NCBI GenBank assembly: GCA_017457225.1 | Contig: JAFTHW010000011.1 | Coordinates: 1 to 64,000 of the forward strand | Source of the DNA: Clostridia bacterium | Lineage (GTDB): Bacteria > Bacillota > Clostridia > Christensenellales > Borkfalkiaceae | Reading direction: 5' to 3' | DNA: 64,000 nt | Shown: in pieces, positions 16,972 to 26,465 of the stretch | Layout of the letters: each line of letters opens with the position of its first letter | How positions within the stretch are numbered: position 1 is the stretch's first letter | The notes under the pieces: model-generated | The model's input: only the letters and a program-made list of their open reading frames with translations | Database searches by the model: none | What the model was told of the DNA's origin: nothing | Translations under genes and position numbers: made by a program

Positions 16972-17610
16972 TTATCGGTTACGCTTGCAAAGTTCCGCGC
17001 AAACTTCGGAAATCTTTACGTCACGCGCGCTCAGCAAGACCATGACGTGATACAGAAGATCCGCCGCTTCGTTGATCACGCCTTCTTTTTCCGCGTTCTT
17101 GGAAGCAATGACGAGCTCCACGGCTTCTTCGCCCACTTTTTTGGAGATTCTGTCTACGCCGCGCGCAAACAGGAAGCTGGTGTAACCGCCGTCCTCTCTA
17201 TTCTTTTTATATTCGCCGACGATCCGTTGCAAACGTCCGAACATCTCACCACCGATGTCCTTGTAATCCCCTTTGATCTGTTCGGGAAAGAACGTATGCT
17301 CTTTTCGTTCGGGATCGGCTTTGCCGTTTTGCTGCACTTTGATGAGCAACGTATCGCTGTCGTGATCGAGGAACGCCGCCTTGACACGCTGGGTATTTCC
17401 CAACGTTTCACCGAACTTCGTCACCGTTTGCTTGGAACGGCTATAATAGTGCGCGTAGCCCGTTTCAAACGTCTTTACGACCGCTTCCTTGTTCATATAT
17501 ACGAGCATCAGCACTTCGCCACTCTCGTAATCCTGCGTCACGACGGGAATCAAGCCGTCTGCGTTGAAACGGAATTTACCGATATCGATTTGTTCTTTTT
17601 TCGTAGTCAT
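16972..17610 (-). CDS. hisIE: HisI-HisE fusion with altered zinc site
   Basis: This bifunctional protein would cleave PRATP (HisE, about 120-212, with KKVGEEAVELVIA) and then open PRAMP (HisI, about 1-115). The HisI part keeps MNKEA, the YSRSK and GETLGN blocks, and Asp82/84/86. The three zinc cysteines of normal HisI are absent: LDCD is LDHD (His83), and the ACHTG and SCF cysteines align to Asp99 and Thr106. Start at 17610 follows GGGAGG. No other histidine gene is in the window; it lies after recG. Confidence 0.85.
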   Translation of the reverse strand: MTTKKEQIDIGKFRFNADGLIPVVTQDYESGEVLMLVYMNKEAVVKTFETGYAHYYSRSKQTVTKFGETLGNTQRVKAAFLDHDSDTLLIKVQQNGKADPERKEHTFFPEQIKGDYKDIGGEMFGRLQRIVGEYKKNREDGGYTSFLFARGVDRISKKVGEEAVELVIASKNAEKEGVINEAADLLYHVMVLLSARDVKISEVCAELCKRNR

Positions 17611-17712
17611 AGCAACACCTCCCGCTATTATCTCACTTTTATTATACAACAAAATTCTCCGTTCGTCAATAGCAAACAAAAAATTTTCTTGATTTTTTCA
17701 CTTTTTTAATCC

Positions 17713-19713
17713 TTAATTGAGTACCACGTCTTTCAAACTCTCGTATTTTTTGAGCGCCGCTTGTGTGAGTTCCTCATCGTACAAACGAGCCTCGAACGCG
17801 TCGTCCGACATTTTCTTCGCCGCGAAAATGACTTGTGTGGGATAACGCAAATTCTTAATATCCGTCAGCATTTTACCCGACTGCCGCGTGCCGAAAAAGT
17901 CGCCGCTACCACGCATTTCCAAATCCTTTTCCGCGATCTTGAATCCGTCGTTTGTGGTTTTCATCGTCAAAAGCCGCTCTTTTGCCGCTTCGGTATCCGA
18001 TCCCATCAAAAGGAAACAGTAGCTCTTTTCACTTCCTCTGCCTACTCGACCTCGGAGCTGGTGGAGCTGGGAAAGACCAAACCTTTCAGCGTTATAAATA
18101 ATCATCGTCGTCGCGTTGGGTACGTCCACCCCGACCTCAATGACCGTCGTCGAAACCAGACAATCGTACGCGCCGTCCTTAAACGCCGTCATCACTTCCG
18201 CCTTTTCTTTCTCTTTCATTCTACCGTGCAATAACCCAAAACGCACGGTCGGGAGTCTGCCCTTGAGTTCTTCGTACAGTTCCGTCACGCTCATAACGCT
18301 CCCCTCTTCGTCATCGATCTTGGAGCATACGAAATACGTTTGCCTGCCGCTTTCCGCTTGTTTTCTCACGTATTCCAACATATCGTCGTATTTGGATTCG
18401 GGAATCACGCTCGTGGAGATCTCCTGACGAGCCTTGGGCTTGTCCGTGATCGTCGTCACATCCAGATCGCCGTAGAAAATCAACGACAGGGTACGGGGAA
18501 TCGGCGTCGCGCTCATAACGAGCGTATCCGTCCCCTCGCCTTTTTCGGATAAAGCATTCCTTTGCGCCACTCCGAAACGGTGCTGTTCGTCACAGACAAT
18601 AAAACTTAAAGACGGGATCTCTACGTCCGCTTGTAAAATCGCGTGCGTTCCGCAAAGAATATCGATCTCTCCGTTTTTGAGTCGGAGTTTCATTTCCCGC
18701 TTCTCTTTCGCCGTCATTCCGCCCGCCAAATACCCCACTTCGTATTCAGGGAAATACTTCTTTAACACCGCGTAGTTCTGCGCGGCAAGCACTTCCGTCG
18801 GGGAAAGATACGCCGCCTTAAAGCCGCTCTTCACCACCATAAAAATTCCGCACAGCGCCACCGCCGTTTTACCGCTGCCCACGTCGCCCTGTAACAGTCT
18901 GTTCATCTTCGACGGAGCGTTTAAATTTTCAAAAATTTCGTTCACCGCGCGCTTCTGCCCGTCCGTGAGCTCAAATCCAAACCGCTTGGAAAACTCTTTC
19001 ACTTCCGCCGCCGTGACTGTATAATTATGCAATCTAACTTCTTCCTTGCCGCCTTTGATGAGTTTGAACGCCGAAATGAGCGTGAAAAACTCCTCCAAAG
19101 CGATCCGCTCGGACGCGGCGTTTTTGGATTGTTCGCTTTCGGGGTTATGGACCTCGAAATACGCTTTTTCCAAGGACTCTAAGCCGTATTTTTGTCGGAT
19201 CTGCCAAGGAATTACGCTGGAAAGGTTGGTCTTTTGCAACGCTTCCTTGACCGCCGAACGGACGACTCTTTGACTCAACGAGCCCTTGAGGGAATACACG
19301 GGAATGATCCCTTTCAAATGTACGTTTTTATCCAGCGGCTCAAACGTCGGATTGACGATGGAAATCTGTCCGTATTTGTTTTGAATTCTGCCGTAGAAAA
19401 GATACTCGCCCACTTTGAGTTGCTTGGCGACATAGGGTTGATTGAACCAAATCGCCGTGAACGGAAACCCATCCTGTGAACAGAACGCGCGAACGATTTT
19501 TTGCCGCCCGCCAACCATCGCGGAAATACGCGTCACTTCGCACGCAACGAGCAAAACGTCGTTGTGGTACGCCTCACGCAAAGAAGCGCGCTCGGTCAAA
19601 TCAAGATAGGCGCGAGGATAAAATTTAACCAGATCCTCCGCCTCGAATATACCGAGTTTATGGAATTCTTTTTCCCGCTTCTCGCCGATGGAGCGCAGCG
19701 CCGACAGTTTCAT
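17713..19713 (-). CDS. recG: ATP-dependent DNA helicase RecG
   Basis: RecG remodels stalled forks and branched DNA. The 666 residues contain the N-terminal wedge OB domain (about 50-150), Walker A GDVGSGKTAV, the DEQH box in VCDEQHRFG, SATPIPRTLS and the C-terminal QLRGRVGRGSEKSYC. Length is normal. It follows fakA after a terminator, the common Bacillota order asp23-fakA-recG. AGGAAG precedes the ATG. Confidence 0.96.
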   Translation of the reverse strand: MKLSALRSIGEKREKEFHKLGIFEAEDLVKFYPRAYLDLTERASLREAYHNDVLLVACEVTRISAMVGGRQKIVRAFCSQDGFPFTAIWFNQPYVAKQLKVGEYLFYGRIQNKYGQISIVNPTFEPLDKNVHLKGIIPVYSLKGSLSQRVVRSAVKEALQKTNLSSVIPWQIRQKYGLESLEKAYFEVHNPESEQSKNAASERIALEEFFTLISAFKLIKGGKEEVRLHNYTVTAAEVKEFSKRFGFELTDGQKRAVNEIFENLNAPSKMNRLLQGDVGSGKTAVALCGIFMVVKSGFKAAYLSPTEVLAAQNYAVLKKYFPEYEVGYLAGGMTAKEKREMKLRLKNGEIDILCGTHAILQADVEIPSLSFIVCDEQHRFGVAQRNALSEKGEGTDTLVMSATPIPRTLSLIFYGDLDVTTITDKPKARQEISTSVIPESKYDDMLEYVRKQAESGRQTYFVCSKIDDEEGSVMSVTELYEELKGRLPTVRFGLLHGRMKEKEKAEVMTAFKDGAYDCLVSTTVIEVGVDVPNATTMIIYNAERFGLSQLHQLRGRVGRGSEKSYCFLLMGSDTEAAKERLLTMKTTNDGFKIAEKDLEMRGSGDFFGTRQSGKMLTDIKNLRYPTQVIFAAKKMSDDAFEARLYDEELTQAALKKYESLKDVVLN

Positions 19714-19747
19714 ACTTCCTGATCCTTTCTCACCGTTTTTTGAGTAA

Positions 19748-19782
19748 AAACGGGAAGAACTTTCCTCCCGTCCTTCCCGTTA
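19748..19782 (-). terminator. Terminator after fakA
   Basis: AACGGGAAG pairs with CTTCCCGTT, followed by T on the minus strand. It lies between fakA and recG, so recG may depend on read-through or a weak own promoter. Confidence 0.7.
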
Positions 19783-19811
19783 TTATGATTCTATTTTTGT
19801 ATAAATATACT

Positions 19812-21455
19812 TTATTCCAAAGACAAAATGTAATAATATACAGACTGTCCGCCATTGTGGAAATCCACGTCGCAATCGGGATATTCTTCCGCGATCGTCG
19901 CGCATAACGCTTCCGCTTCTTCTTCCTTAACGTCCTCGCCGTAGTACAGCGTAATGACTTGATGGAAATCCTCTTTCATGCGTTTGATGAGCTTGAGTAC
20001 AGTTTCTTCTACCGACTGCGTTTTCGCAAGGATCTTCTTATCGTCCAAGCCGATAATATCCCCCTCTTTGATAGAGAAGCCGTTGAGGGAAGTGTTGCGC
20101 ACCGCATACGTTACCTGACCGGCTTTTACGTTGTCGAGCGCGTGGATCATATTCGTCTTATTCTCTTCCGCGCTGACTTCGGGATTGAATTCCAATGCCG
20201 CCGCAAAGCCCTGCGGTACATTCTTGGTGGGAATGACGTGAATGGTCTTGTTTTCTACGAGATTCTTCGCCTGTTCCGCCGCCAAAATAATATTTTTATT
20301 GTTGGGGAATACGAAAATATGTTCCGCGTTGATCTTTTGCGCCGCGTTTGCAATATCGCTTGCGCTGGGGTTCATCGTTTGTCCGCCCTCGATAATGCGG
20401 TCTACGAACAAATCTTTGAAGATGTCGGAAAGCCCCGTACCCGTACAGATCGCGAGCATTCCCATCTCTTTCTTTTCCGCTTCCATCTTCGCTTTCATCT
20501 GACGGTTTTGCTCGAGCATATTTTCGATCTTCGGTCTTTCCAACTCCCCGAGTTCCAACGCATACGTGAGCGCTTTGCCGGGTTGGTTGGTGTGTACGTG
20601 GACCTTAACAAGCTCCAAATCCCCAATACAGATTACGCTGTCGCCGATTGCCATCAGCTTTTCACGCAATTTATCGATTGCCGAAAGCGTCGTGCTCTTT
20701 TTGAGGTTAATAATGAAAAATTCCGTACAATACGCGTATTGAATTTCGCCGAGATCCATACTGATAATGCTGGAATTGTCGCCGAATTCCGTTTCGTTTT
20801 CCACGGGAGCGGCTTCCACAATACTCTCGTCGATCTCTTCCCCCGTCAACGTTGCGGCAAAGCCTTTGATAATGACCATAAGCCCCACGCCGCCCGAGTC
20901 CACAACGCCCGCCTTTTTCAAAACGGGTAACAATTCGGGAGTCAACGCCAGAGCCTTTTCGCCCTCTGCAATTACGTCTTTGAAGAAATCTTCAAAATTT
21001 TTCTTTTTCGAAGCGATTTTCACCGCGTATTCGCTCATCATACGGATAACCGTGAGAATCGTACCTTCTTTGGGCACGGAAACGGCGCCGTACGCAACTT
21101 TCGTACCCGCCTCCAACGCCTTGGCAAACGTCTTGGTATCCACTTCTTTTTCACATTTTCTAACGACCGAACAAATGCCTTTGAGGATCTGGGACATAAT
21201 AACGCCCGAGTTCCCTCTCGCGCCTTTCAACGCGCCTTTGGAAACGCTGTCGCAAACTTCGATAAACGCGCTGGATTGACAAGCGGACATCTCCTTGACT
21301 GCCGACTGCATCGTCAGCGACATATTCGTACCGGTATCGCCGTCGGGAACGGGGAACACGTTGAGCGCGTCCACTTTCGCCCGATTGATTTCGAGTTGTT
21401 TTGCCCCGACCAAAATCATTTTCCTGAAATCGGAACTATTTATAACTTTATGCAT
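19812..21455 (-). CDS. fakA: Fatty acid kinase catalytic subunit FakA (YloV)
   Basis: FakA phosphorylates fatty acids bound to DegV/FakB proteins. The 547-residue protein starts with a DAK2 (Dha kinase L-like) domain containing NVFPVPDGDTGTNM (33-46), whose aspartates hold Mg-ATP, and KGARGNSGVI. The C-terminal half is a DegV-like domain. It follows asp23 in an operon, as in most Bacillota. GGAG lies 10 bases before the ATG. Confidence 0.94.
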   Translation of the reverse strand: MHKVINSSDFRKMILVGAKQLEINRAKVDALNVFPVPDGDTGTNMSLTMQSAVKEMSACQSSAFIEVCDSVSKGALKGARGNSGVIMSQILKGICSVVRKCEKEVDTKTFAKALEAGTKVAYGAVSVPKEGTILTVIRMMSEYAVKIASKKKNFEDFFKDVIAEGEKALALTPELLPVLKKAGVVDSGGVGLMVIIKGFAATLTGEEIDESIVEAAPVENETEFGDNSSIISMDLGEIQYAYCTEFFIINLKKSTTLSAIDKLREKLMAIGDSVICIGDLELVKVHVHTNQPGKALTYALELGELERPKIENMLEQNRQMKAKMEAEKKEMGMLAICTGTGLSDIFKDLFVDRIIEGGQTMNPSASDIANAAQKINAEHIFVFPNNKNIILAAEQAKNLVENKTIHVIPTKNVPQGFAAALEFNPEVSAEENKTNMIHALDNVKAGQVTYAVRNTSLNGFSIKEGDIIGLDDKKILAKTQSVEETVLKLIKRMKEDFHQVITLYYGEDVKEEEAEALCATIAEEYPDCDVDFHNGGQSVYYYILSLE

Positions 21456-21606
21456 TGATAAAATGCTCCTTACTCTTTATTCGTAACTCCGTAAAACGGA
21501 TGCGCGGAATTCGCGCTGCAAATGAAAGAACCGAAAGATACATTTTCTATATACAATATATAATTATATACGAAAACAGCGCAACGGGAAAACCCTTGCG
21601 CGAAGA

Positions 21607-21957
21607 TTACAATTTAACGCCGATGACGTTTACGTTTACGGTGTTAACGATCATACCCGTAAAACTTTCCACCTTGAATTTAATGGCTTCTTTTAAAGAT
21701 TCTGCCACCGCGTTGATGGAAACGCCGTATTTGATAATGACGTATACGTCGATATAAATTCTATTCCCGAACGTTGTAACCTTAATACCCCGTCCGCCCA
21801 CGTCTTTTTTCAAAAGCGTAGACAAACTGTCGGTGAAACGACGGGCGACCAACTCCACGATGCCGTAGCTTTCCAGCGCCGTGTGAGATGCGACTTTCGC
21901 GATCGCCAAATCGGATATAGAAATTTTTCCGTATGCGTTATTTGTATTAACTGACAT
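21607..21957 (-). CDS. Asp23/Gls24 family protein (YloU)
   Basis: This 116-residue protein belongs to the alkaline-shock family. ISISDLAIAKVASHTALESYGIVELVAR is the usual start, followed by the strands GIKVTTFGNRIYIDVYVIIKYG. In Bacillota this gene sits before fakA and its product is linked to lipid or envelope homeostasis. Its promoter is divergent from that of rpmB. Confidence 0.9.
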   Translation of the reverse strand: MSVNTNNAYGKISISDLAIAKVASHTALESYGIVELVARRFTDSLSTLLKKDVGGRGIKVTTFGNRIYIDVYVIIKYGVSINAVAESLKEAIKFKVESFTGMIVNTVNVNVIGVKL

Positions 21958-21980
21958 AATCTTTCTCCAATTACTTTCTC

Positions 21981-22009
21981 ATTGTACACTATTTTCCGCC
22001 TTTTTGCAA
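21981..22009 (-). promoter_or_regulatory. Promoter of asp23-fakA
   Basis: On the minus strand TTGCAA (22004-22009), 17 bases, TACAAT (21981-21986). Confidence 0.6.
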
Positions 22010-22069
22010 GTACTTTTTCAATTTTTTCGGAAAATTTTTATTTTTTGTCTTTTTTTGGCTCATTTTTAA

Positions 22070-22098
22070 TTGCTTTTTCTTTCGAGAAATGATATATT
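22070..22098 (+). promoter_or_regulatory. Promoter of rpmB
   Basis: TTGCTT (22070-22075), 17 bases, TATATT (22093-22098). The leader of about 95 bases has no obvious autoregulatory fold. Confidence 0.5.
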
Positions 22099-22200
22099 AT
22101 TTATGCTTGTTTTTGCCCGAATATGTCGGGTAGAATTTTCAAGCGCCGAACGGATCGGTTTGAACAACGGTAAAATAATCCCAAAATCGGAGGTGTCAAT

Positions 22201-22386
22201 ATGTCTAGAGTATGTAATATTTGCGGTAAGGGTCAGGCTTCGGGCAACAACGTCAGCCACTCCAATCGTAAGACGAGAAGAACGTTCAAGGTAAACGTAC
22301 AGAAAATTTCCTACGTAGAAAACGGCAAGGAAACGAACGGTTACGTTTGCGCAAGATGCATTAGAACCCTTAAGAAAGAAGACTAA
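22201..22386 (+). CDS. rpmB: Ribosomal protein bL28
   Basis: This 61-residue basic protein of the large subunit begins [11 protein letters not shown] and has [12 protein letters not shown], both typical of L28. It keeps CxxC pairs at residues 5-8 (CNIC) and 52-55 (CARC), so it is a zinc-binding form. GGAGGTG precedes the ATG. Confidence 0.96.
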   Translation: MSRVCNICGKGQASGNNVSHSNRKTRRTFKVNVQKISYVENGKETNGYVCARCIRTLKKED

Positions 22387-22407
22387 GTTCTTCTTGATTT
22401 CGCCTAC

Positions 22408-22437
22408 AAAGCCGACGCAGTTTTTGCGTCGGCTTTT
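22408..22437 (+). terminator. Terminator of rpmB
   Basis: The stem AAAGCCGACGCA/TGCGTCGGCTTT is followed by TT. Confidence 0.85.
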
Positions 22438-22456
22438 TGCGTTTCTTTGTCTTTTT

Positions 22457-22488
22457 AAACGGGCTGAGGGATTTCCCTCAGCCCGTTT
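22457..22488. terminator. Terminator of the yicC-rpe operon
   Basis: A 14-bp stem AAACGGGCTGAGGG/CCCTCAGCCCGTTT with an ATTT loop lies just after the rpe stop on the minus strand. Confidence 0.85.
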
Positions 22489-22498
22489 ATTTTCACTT

Positions 22499-23152
22499 TT
22501 ACGCCTTTAACGACTCAATCATCGCCCTTCTGTCCGCCGCCTTAAACACGGCGCTTCCCGCAACGATTACGTTTGCGCCCGCCGCCTTGATCTCCGCCAC
22601 GTTGTCCGCCGTTACGCCGCCGTCAATCTCCACGTCGATCTCTTTGTCCAAGCTATCTACGATCGCCCGCACTTGACGGATCTTATCCATCACTTCCGGA
22701 ATAAATTTCTGCCCGCCAAACCCGGGGAATACGCTCATTAGCAGCACCATATCGCAAAGCGGAATTACGTCAGCAATCTTCTCAACAGGCGTATCGGGAT
22801 TGATGACAGCGCCGCATTTGACTCCCGTCGATTGAATGAGCTCAAGCACCTCTTTTAAATTGTCTTGACAGGCTTCGTAATGGACCGTGATAATGTCCGC
22901 GCCCGCTTTTGCAAACCGCTCCACGTATTTTTCGGGATGTACGATCATCAAATGACAATCGAGGGGCAAGTCCGTGCGTTTTCGCAAATCCTCCACCATT
23001 TTGATCCCGAACGTGATGTTGTTGACGAACACGCCGTCCATCACGTCACAATGCACGATGTCCGCGCCGTTTGCTTTCAAAGATTCCACTTCTTCGCCCA
23101 TTTTTGAAAAGTCTGCCGATAAAATCGACGGAGCTATTTTTACCTGTTTCAT
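22499..23152 (-). CDS. rpe: Ribulose-phosphate 3-epimerase
   Basis: This enzyme interconverts ribulose-5-phosphate and xylulose-5-phosphate. The 217-residue TIM barrel has the metal ligands in HCDVMDG (34-40) and DCHLMI, the acidic VEIDGGVT, and the phosphate loop NVIVAGSAVF. It is last in the operon. In many Bacillota prpC, prkC and rsgA lie between rlmN and rpe; here they are missing and rpe follows rlmN directly. Confidence 0.96.
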   Translation of the reverse strand: MKQVKIAPSILSADFSKMGEEVESLKANGADIVHCDVMDGVFVNNITFGIKMVEDLRKRTDLPLDCHLMIVHPEKYVERFAKAGADIITVHYEACQDNLKEVLELIQSTGVKCGAVINPDTPVEKIADVIPLCDMVLLMSVFPGFGGQKFIPEVMDKIRQVRAIVDSLDKEIDVEIDGGVTADNVAEIKAAGANVIVAGSAVFKAADRRAMIESLKA

Positions 23153-23183
23153 TTCTATTTCTCCTATTCTTTTCTTACGTATG

Positions 23184-24245
23184 TTACTGTTCGTTCTGCT
23201 GCAAATAACTCGCGCGAAGTTGACCGCACGCGCCGCCTACGTCCACGCCGATTTGGCGACGGAGCGTCGCGGAAAGTCCGCCCTTTTCCAGCCTTCCCAA
23301 AAATCGGTAGGCTTCCTTTTCGCCCATACTCTTTAAATCCCGTTCCTTGACTTCGTTGAGTCGAATGAGATTGACGTGACAGGGCTTGCCTTTTAAAAGT
23401 TCGACGAGCGCTTGCGCGTGCTCCTCGTCGCAATTTTCCCCTTCGATGAGCGTGTATTCGAAATAATACCGTCTGCCCGTTTTTTGGAAGTAATATTCGC
23501 ACGCTTTTAAGATTTCGGCGATGGAATACGCCTTGGCGACAGGCATCACCCTTGCGCGCGTTTCGTCGTCCGTGGCGTGCAGGGAAACCGTGAGATTGAG
23601 CGGTATCCCCTCGTCGGCGAGCCGATACATTTTCGGCACGATCCCGCACGTGGACAGCGACACGTTTCTCGCGCTGATCCCCAAGCCGTCACCGCTCGTG
23701 ACAAGCCGTAAAAACTTCACCGTTTCGTCGTAGTTATCGAGCGGTTCTCCACTCCCCATCAACACGACGTTCGTCACCGCGCGTTTCTGCGCTCCGTCCC
23801 CTAAAGCGTCCTCTTTGTGCAGCGCGTTGACGATCAGGATTTGGGAAAGGATCTCCCCTGCGGTCAGATTCCGAACGAGTCCGCCCAGCGTAGACGCGCA
23901 AAACGCGCAACCCATACGACAACCCACCTGCGTCGACACGCATTGCGTATAGCCATATTTATATTTCATCAATACGCCCTCGATAAGATTGCCATCCGAA
24001 AGCTCGAATAAATATTTTTCCGTTCCGTCTAAGGAGTAAAACGTCTCTTTAATTCGGACGGGTTGATCCTCGAATTCCTCTAAAAGCCGCTCCTTAAACG
24101 CTTTGGAAAGGGAAGTGATTCCGCTGATCGCTTTTCCCTGCGTCAAGCCCTCTAACAGTTGCTTCGCGCGGAATTTTTTCTCGCCAAGGGAGAGAACGAG
24201 CGTTTCCAGCTCCTGAAAATTTAAGTCCTGTAACACCTTTTTCAT
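23184..24245 (-). CDS. rlmN: Dual-specificity RNA methyltransferase RlmN
   Basis: RlmN is a radical SAM enzyme that methylates C2 of A2503 in 23S rRNA and A37 in tRNA. The 353 residues contain the cluster motif Cys109, Cys113, Cys116 (GCRMGCAFC), GSGEPLDNYD for SAM, and a C-terminal VGGACGQLR holding the methylated cysteine. GGGAG within the rsmB end serves as ribosome site, 9 bases before ATG. Confidence 0.96.
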   Translation of the reverse strand: MKKVLQDLNFQELETLVLSLGEKKFRAKQLLEGLTQGKAISGITSLSKAFKERLLEEFEDQPVRIKETFYSLDGTEKYLFELSDGNLIEGVLMKYKYGYTQCVSTQVGCRMGCAFCASTLGGLVRNLTAGEILSQILIVNALHKEDALGDGAQKRAVTNVVLMGSGEPLDNYDETVKFLRLVTSGDGLGISARNVSLSTCGIVPKMYRLADEGIPLNLTVSLHATDDETRARVMPVAKAYSIAEILKACEYYFQKTGRRYYFEYTLIEGENCDEEHAQALVELLKGKPCHVNLIRLNEVKERDLKSMGEKEAYRFLGRLEKGGLSATLRRQIGVDVGGACGQLRASYLQQNEQ

Positions 24246-24251
24246 CCGTTC

Positions 24252-25484
24252 TCACTCCCGTATCATTTTCGCAACGTAAAACCCCGCGCCGTAGGCGTTG
24301 TCGGGTAAAAATTGCAAACCGCAACGTTTCTTTTCGTGCGCGAGCGGACTGTCCAGCTCCGCCAAGCGGAAAGACGGGTTCTTTTTCAAAAACGCCTCCA
24401 CCTGCTGATCATTCTCGGCTTCAAAGAGAGAGCACGTGGAATAATACAGCGCGCCGCCTTTTTTCACGTAACGGCTGCACGTTTCCAAAATCTCCCCTTG
24501 AATCTTCCCGAGCGAAAGGAAATCTTCTGCCTTTCTCGAAAGTTTTACGTCGGGATTCTCACTCACCGTTCCGAACCCCGAACAAGGCACGTCGCAAAGC
24601 ACTCCGTCGAATTTTTCCTCGTAGTTTTCGTCGAATACCGAGCTGTCTTTTTGAAGCTCCGTCACGTTCAAAACGCCCATTCTACGCTTGTACTGACCGA
24701 TGAGTTCTACACGGTGCGCGTGCAACTCAAACGACGTTACTTCCTTGCATTTTTTCGCAAGCAACACCGATTTTCCGCCCGGAGCGGCGCACGCGTCCAA
24801 CAATTTCTCGCAGGGCGATACACAGTCGCAAATGGCGATACTCCCCACCGATTGAAAGGTGTACGCGCCCTCGTCGTATCCCTCGTCGCGTACAAAATTT
24901 TCAAAGATATAATTCCCCTCAAAAGGCGTCTTTTGATGGGGTTTTTCCAAATACGTTTCCGCTCCCTTTTCAAAGCGTACGGACACGCCTGCCGACCTCG
25001 CCGAAGCAATACGCTCCGCGCGCTCGCCATACTCTTTTTTTAACATTGTATAGGCGTATAAGGGATAGGAAAGCCGAACGGCTACGCCCTCGTCGCCTTT
25101 GGGCAAATTCCCGTCTACTTCCTCTTTTTTGAATCTCCGCAAAAACGCGTTGACAAAACCGCTCACGCCCGATTTTCCCATCTTTTTACAAAGACTCACG
25201 GCGCAATCAGTCACCATATACCGCTGTTTGCCCATAAAAAGGAGCATATACAGCGAGATCTTTAAAATCGTTCGAACGGCGAGTTTTGGCGCTTTCGGAG
25301 CGTAACGGCGAATACAAAAATCGAAATATCCGTCGTTTTCCAACACGCCGTACACGATCTTCACGGTACGGGAACGGTACTGTTCTTCAATGTACGTATC
25401 CGTGATCGCTTGCTTAACACGTGCTCCGTCCGAATAGACTTTCGTCAATATCAAAAAGGGATCGTAAATGGGGTTGCTCAGCAT
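24252..25484 (-). CDS. rsmB: 16S rRNA m5C967 methyltransferase RsmB
   Basis: RsmB methylates C5 of cytosine 967. The N-terminal half is the NusB-like domain (about 1-140). The Rossmann domain has LDACAAPGGKSV (SAM motif I), DVPCSGFGTV (motif IV cysteine) and YYSTCSLF (catalytic cysteine). The protein is 410 residues. Its ATG overlaps the fmt stop by 7 bases, so translation is coupled. Confidence 0.94.
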   Translation of the reverse strand: MLSNPIYDPFLILTKVYSDGARVKQAITDTYIEEQYRSRTVKIVYGVLENDGYFDFCIRRYAPKAPKLAVRTILKISLYMLLFMGKQRYMVTDCAVSLCKKMGKSGVSGFVNAFLRRFKKEEVDGNLPKGDEGVAVRLSYPLYAYTMLKKEYGERAERIASARSAGVSVRFEKGAETYLEKPHQKTPFEGNYIFENFVRDEGYDEGAYTFQSVGSIAICDCVSPCEKLLDACAAPGGKSVLLAKKCKEVTSFELHAHRVELIGQYKRRMGVLNVTELQKDSSVFDENYEEKFDGVLCDVPCSGFGTVSENPDVKLSRKAEDFLSLGKIQGEILETCSRYVKKGGALYYSTCSLFEAENDQQVEAFLKKNPSFRLAELDSPLAHEKKRCGLQFLPDNAYGAGFYVAKMIRE

Positions 25485-26440
25485 ACGAACACCTGTCCTT
25501 TCCGAGCTTTTCTACCGTTCAAAAAGTCGCCGCCGCCCATACGCTTACCCCCTGCCGCTTGTACTTCCGTCAGTTTTACGACGCCGTCGCCGCATTTGAC
25601 GAGCAAACCCTTTTTGGGGTGATCGGAGAGTACTTCTCCACATACCGCCAAAGCGTACGTTTCTTTCATTTCCTCCGTAATTTCCGCCGTTTCCGCTCTC
25701 CAAACGTTGATTTTAATCCCCTCGGATTCGGTAAACGCCACCGGGGCGGGATTCATCGCGCGCACGAGCGCTACGATCTCCCGCGCAGATCTCGTAAAAT
25801 CGATCTTTGCTTGTTCTTTCGTAATTTTCCGAACGATGCGTACTCCCTCTTCGCTTTGTTTTGTCAGGGGGAGTTCGTCCACCTTGTCCACCAAAGCAAT
25901 CTGTTCCAAAGCTTCCACGATTAGCGTTGCGCCGACCGCCGAAAGCCGCTCGGAGAGTTCGCCGTACGTTTCCGTTTCACCGATCTTAATCGAACGGACG
26001 AGCAATACGTCGCCGCAATCTAGTCCCAGCTCGGTTTTCATCACCGATACGCCCGTCGTCGTTTCTCCTGCAAGAATACAGCTTTGAATGGGCGAAGCGC
26101 CGCGATACTGCGGCAACAAGCCCGCGTGAATATTCCACACGCCTTTCGGAAAACAATCGAGAACGCTTTGCGTTAAGATCTGTCCGTACGCGCAAGTCAC
26201 CATCACCTCCGCATTCAACGCGCGAAGCAGCTCCGTTTCGTCACGAATCTTCGCAGGCTGTAAAACGGGAATCCCCAGCTCCAAAGCGCGCGTTTTTACG
26301 GGCGGAGGAGTCAAGATACCCTTCCGCCCTTGCGGCTTGTCTTCCTGCGTGACGACGGCGACGATCTCGTGCCCCGACGCAACGATTGTTTCCAAGGGCA
26401 ACACCGCGAAATCCGGCGTGCCTGCATATACGATTTTCAT
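25478..26440 (-). CDS. fmt: Methionyl-tRNA formyltransferase
   Basis: Fmt formylates initiator Met-tRNA using 10-formyl-THF. From MKIVYAGTPDFAV the protein is 320 residues. Active-site pieces are WNIHAGLLPQYRGASPI (Asn and His) and LGLDCGDVL (Asp). The longer frame to 26548 runs into def and has no ribosome site; I reject it. Def follows the same path on nascent proteins and lies just upstream. Confidence 0.95.
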   Translation of the reverse strand: MKIVYAGTPDFAVLPLETIVASGHEIVAVVTQEDKPQGRKGILTPPPVKTRALELGIPVLQPAKIRDETELLRALNAEVMVTCAYGQILTQSVLDCFPKGVWNIHAGLLPQYRGASPIQSCILAGETTTGVSVMKTELGLDCGDVLLVRSIKIGETETYGELSERLSAVGATLIVEALEQIALVDKVDELPLTKQSEEGVRIVRKITKEQAKIDFTRSAREIVALVRAMNPAPVAFTESEGIKINVWRAETAEITEEMKETYALAVCGEVLSDHPKKGLLVKCGDGVVKLTEVQAAGGKRMGGGDFLNGRKARKGQVFVC

Positions 26441-26465
26441 AGCTTTTCCCGTTTCTTTTCTCTTT

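Noticed and set aside
19959..20930. 323-residue plus-strand frame opposite fakA
   Set aside because: It is a shadow of fakA with no family features.
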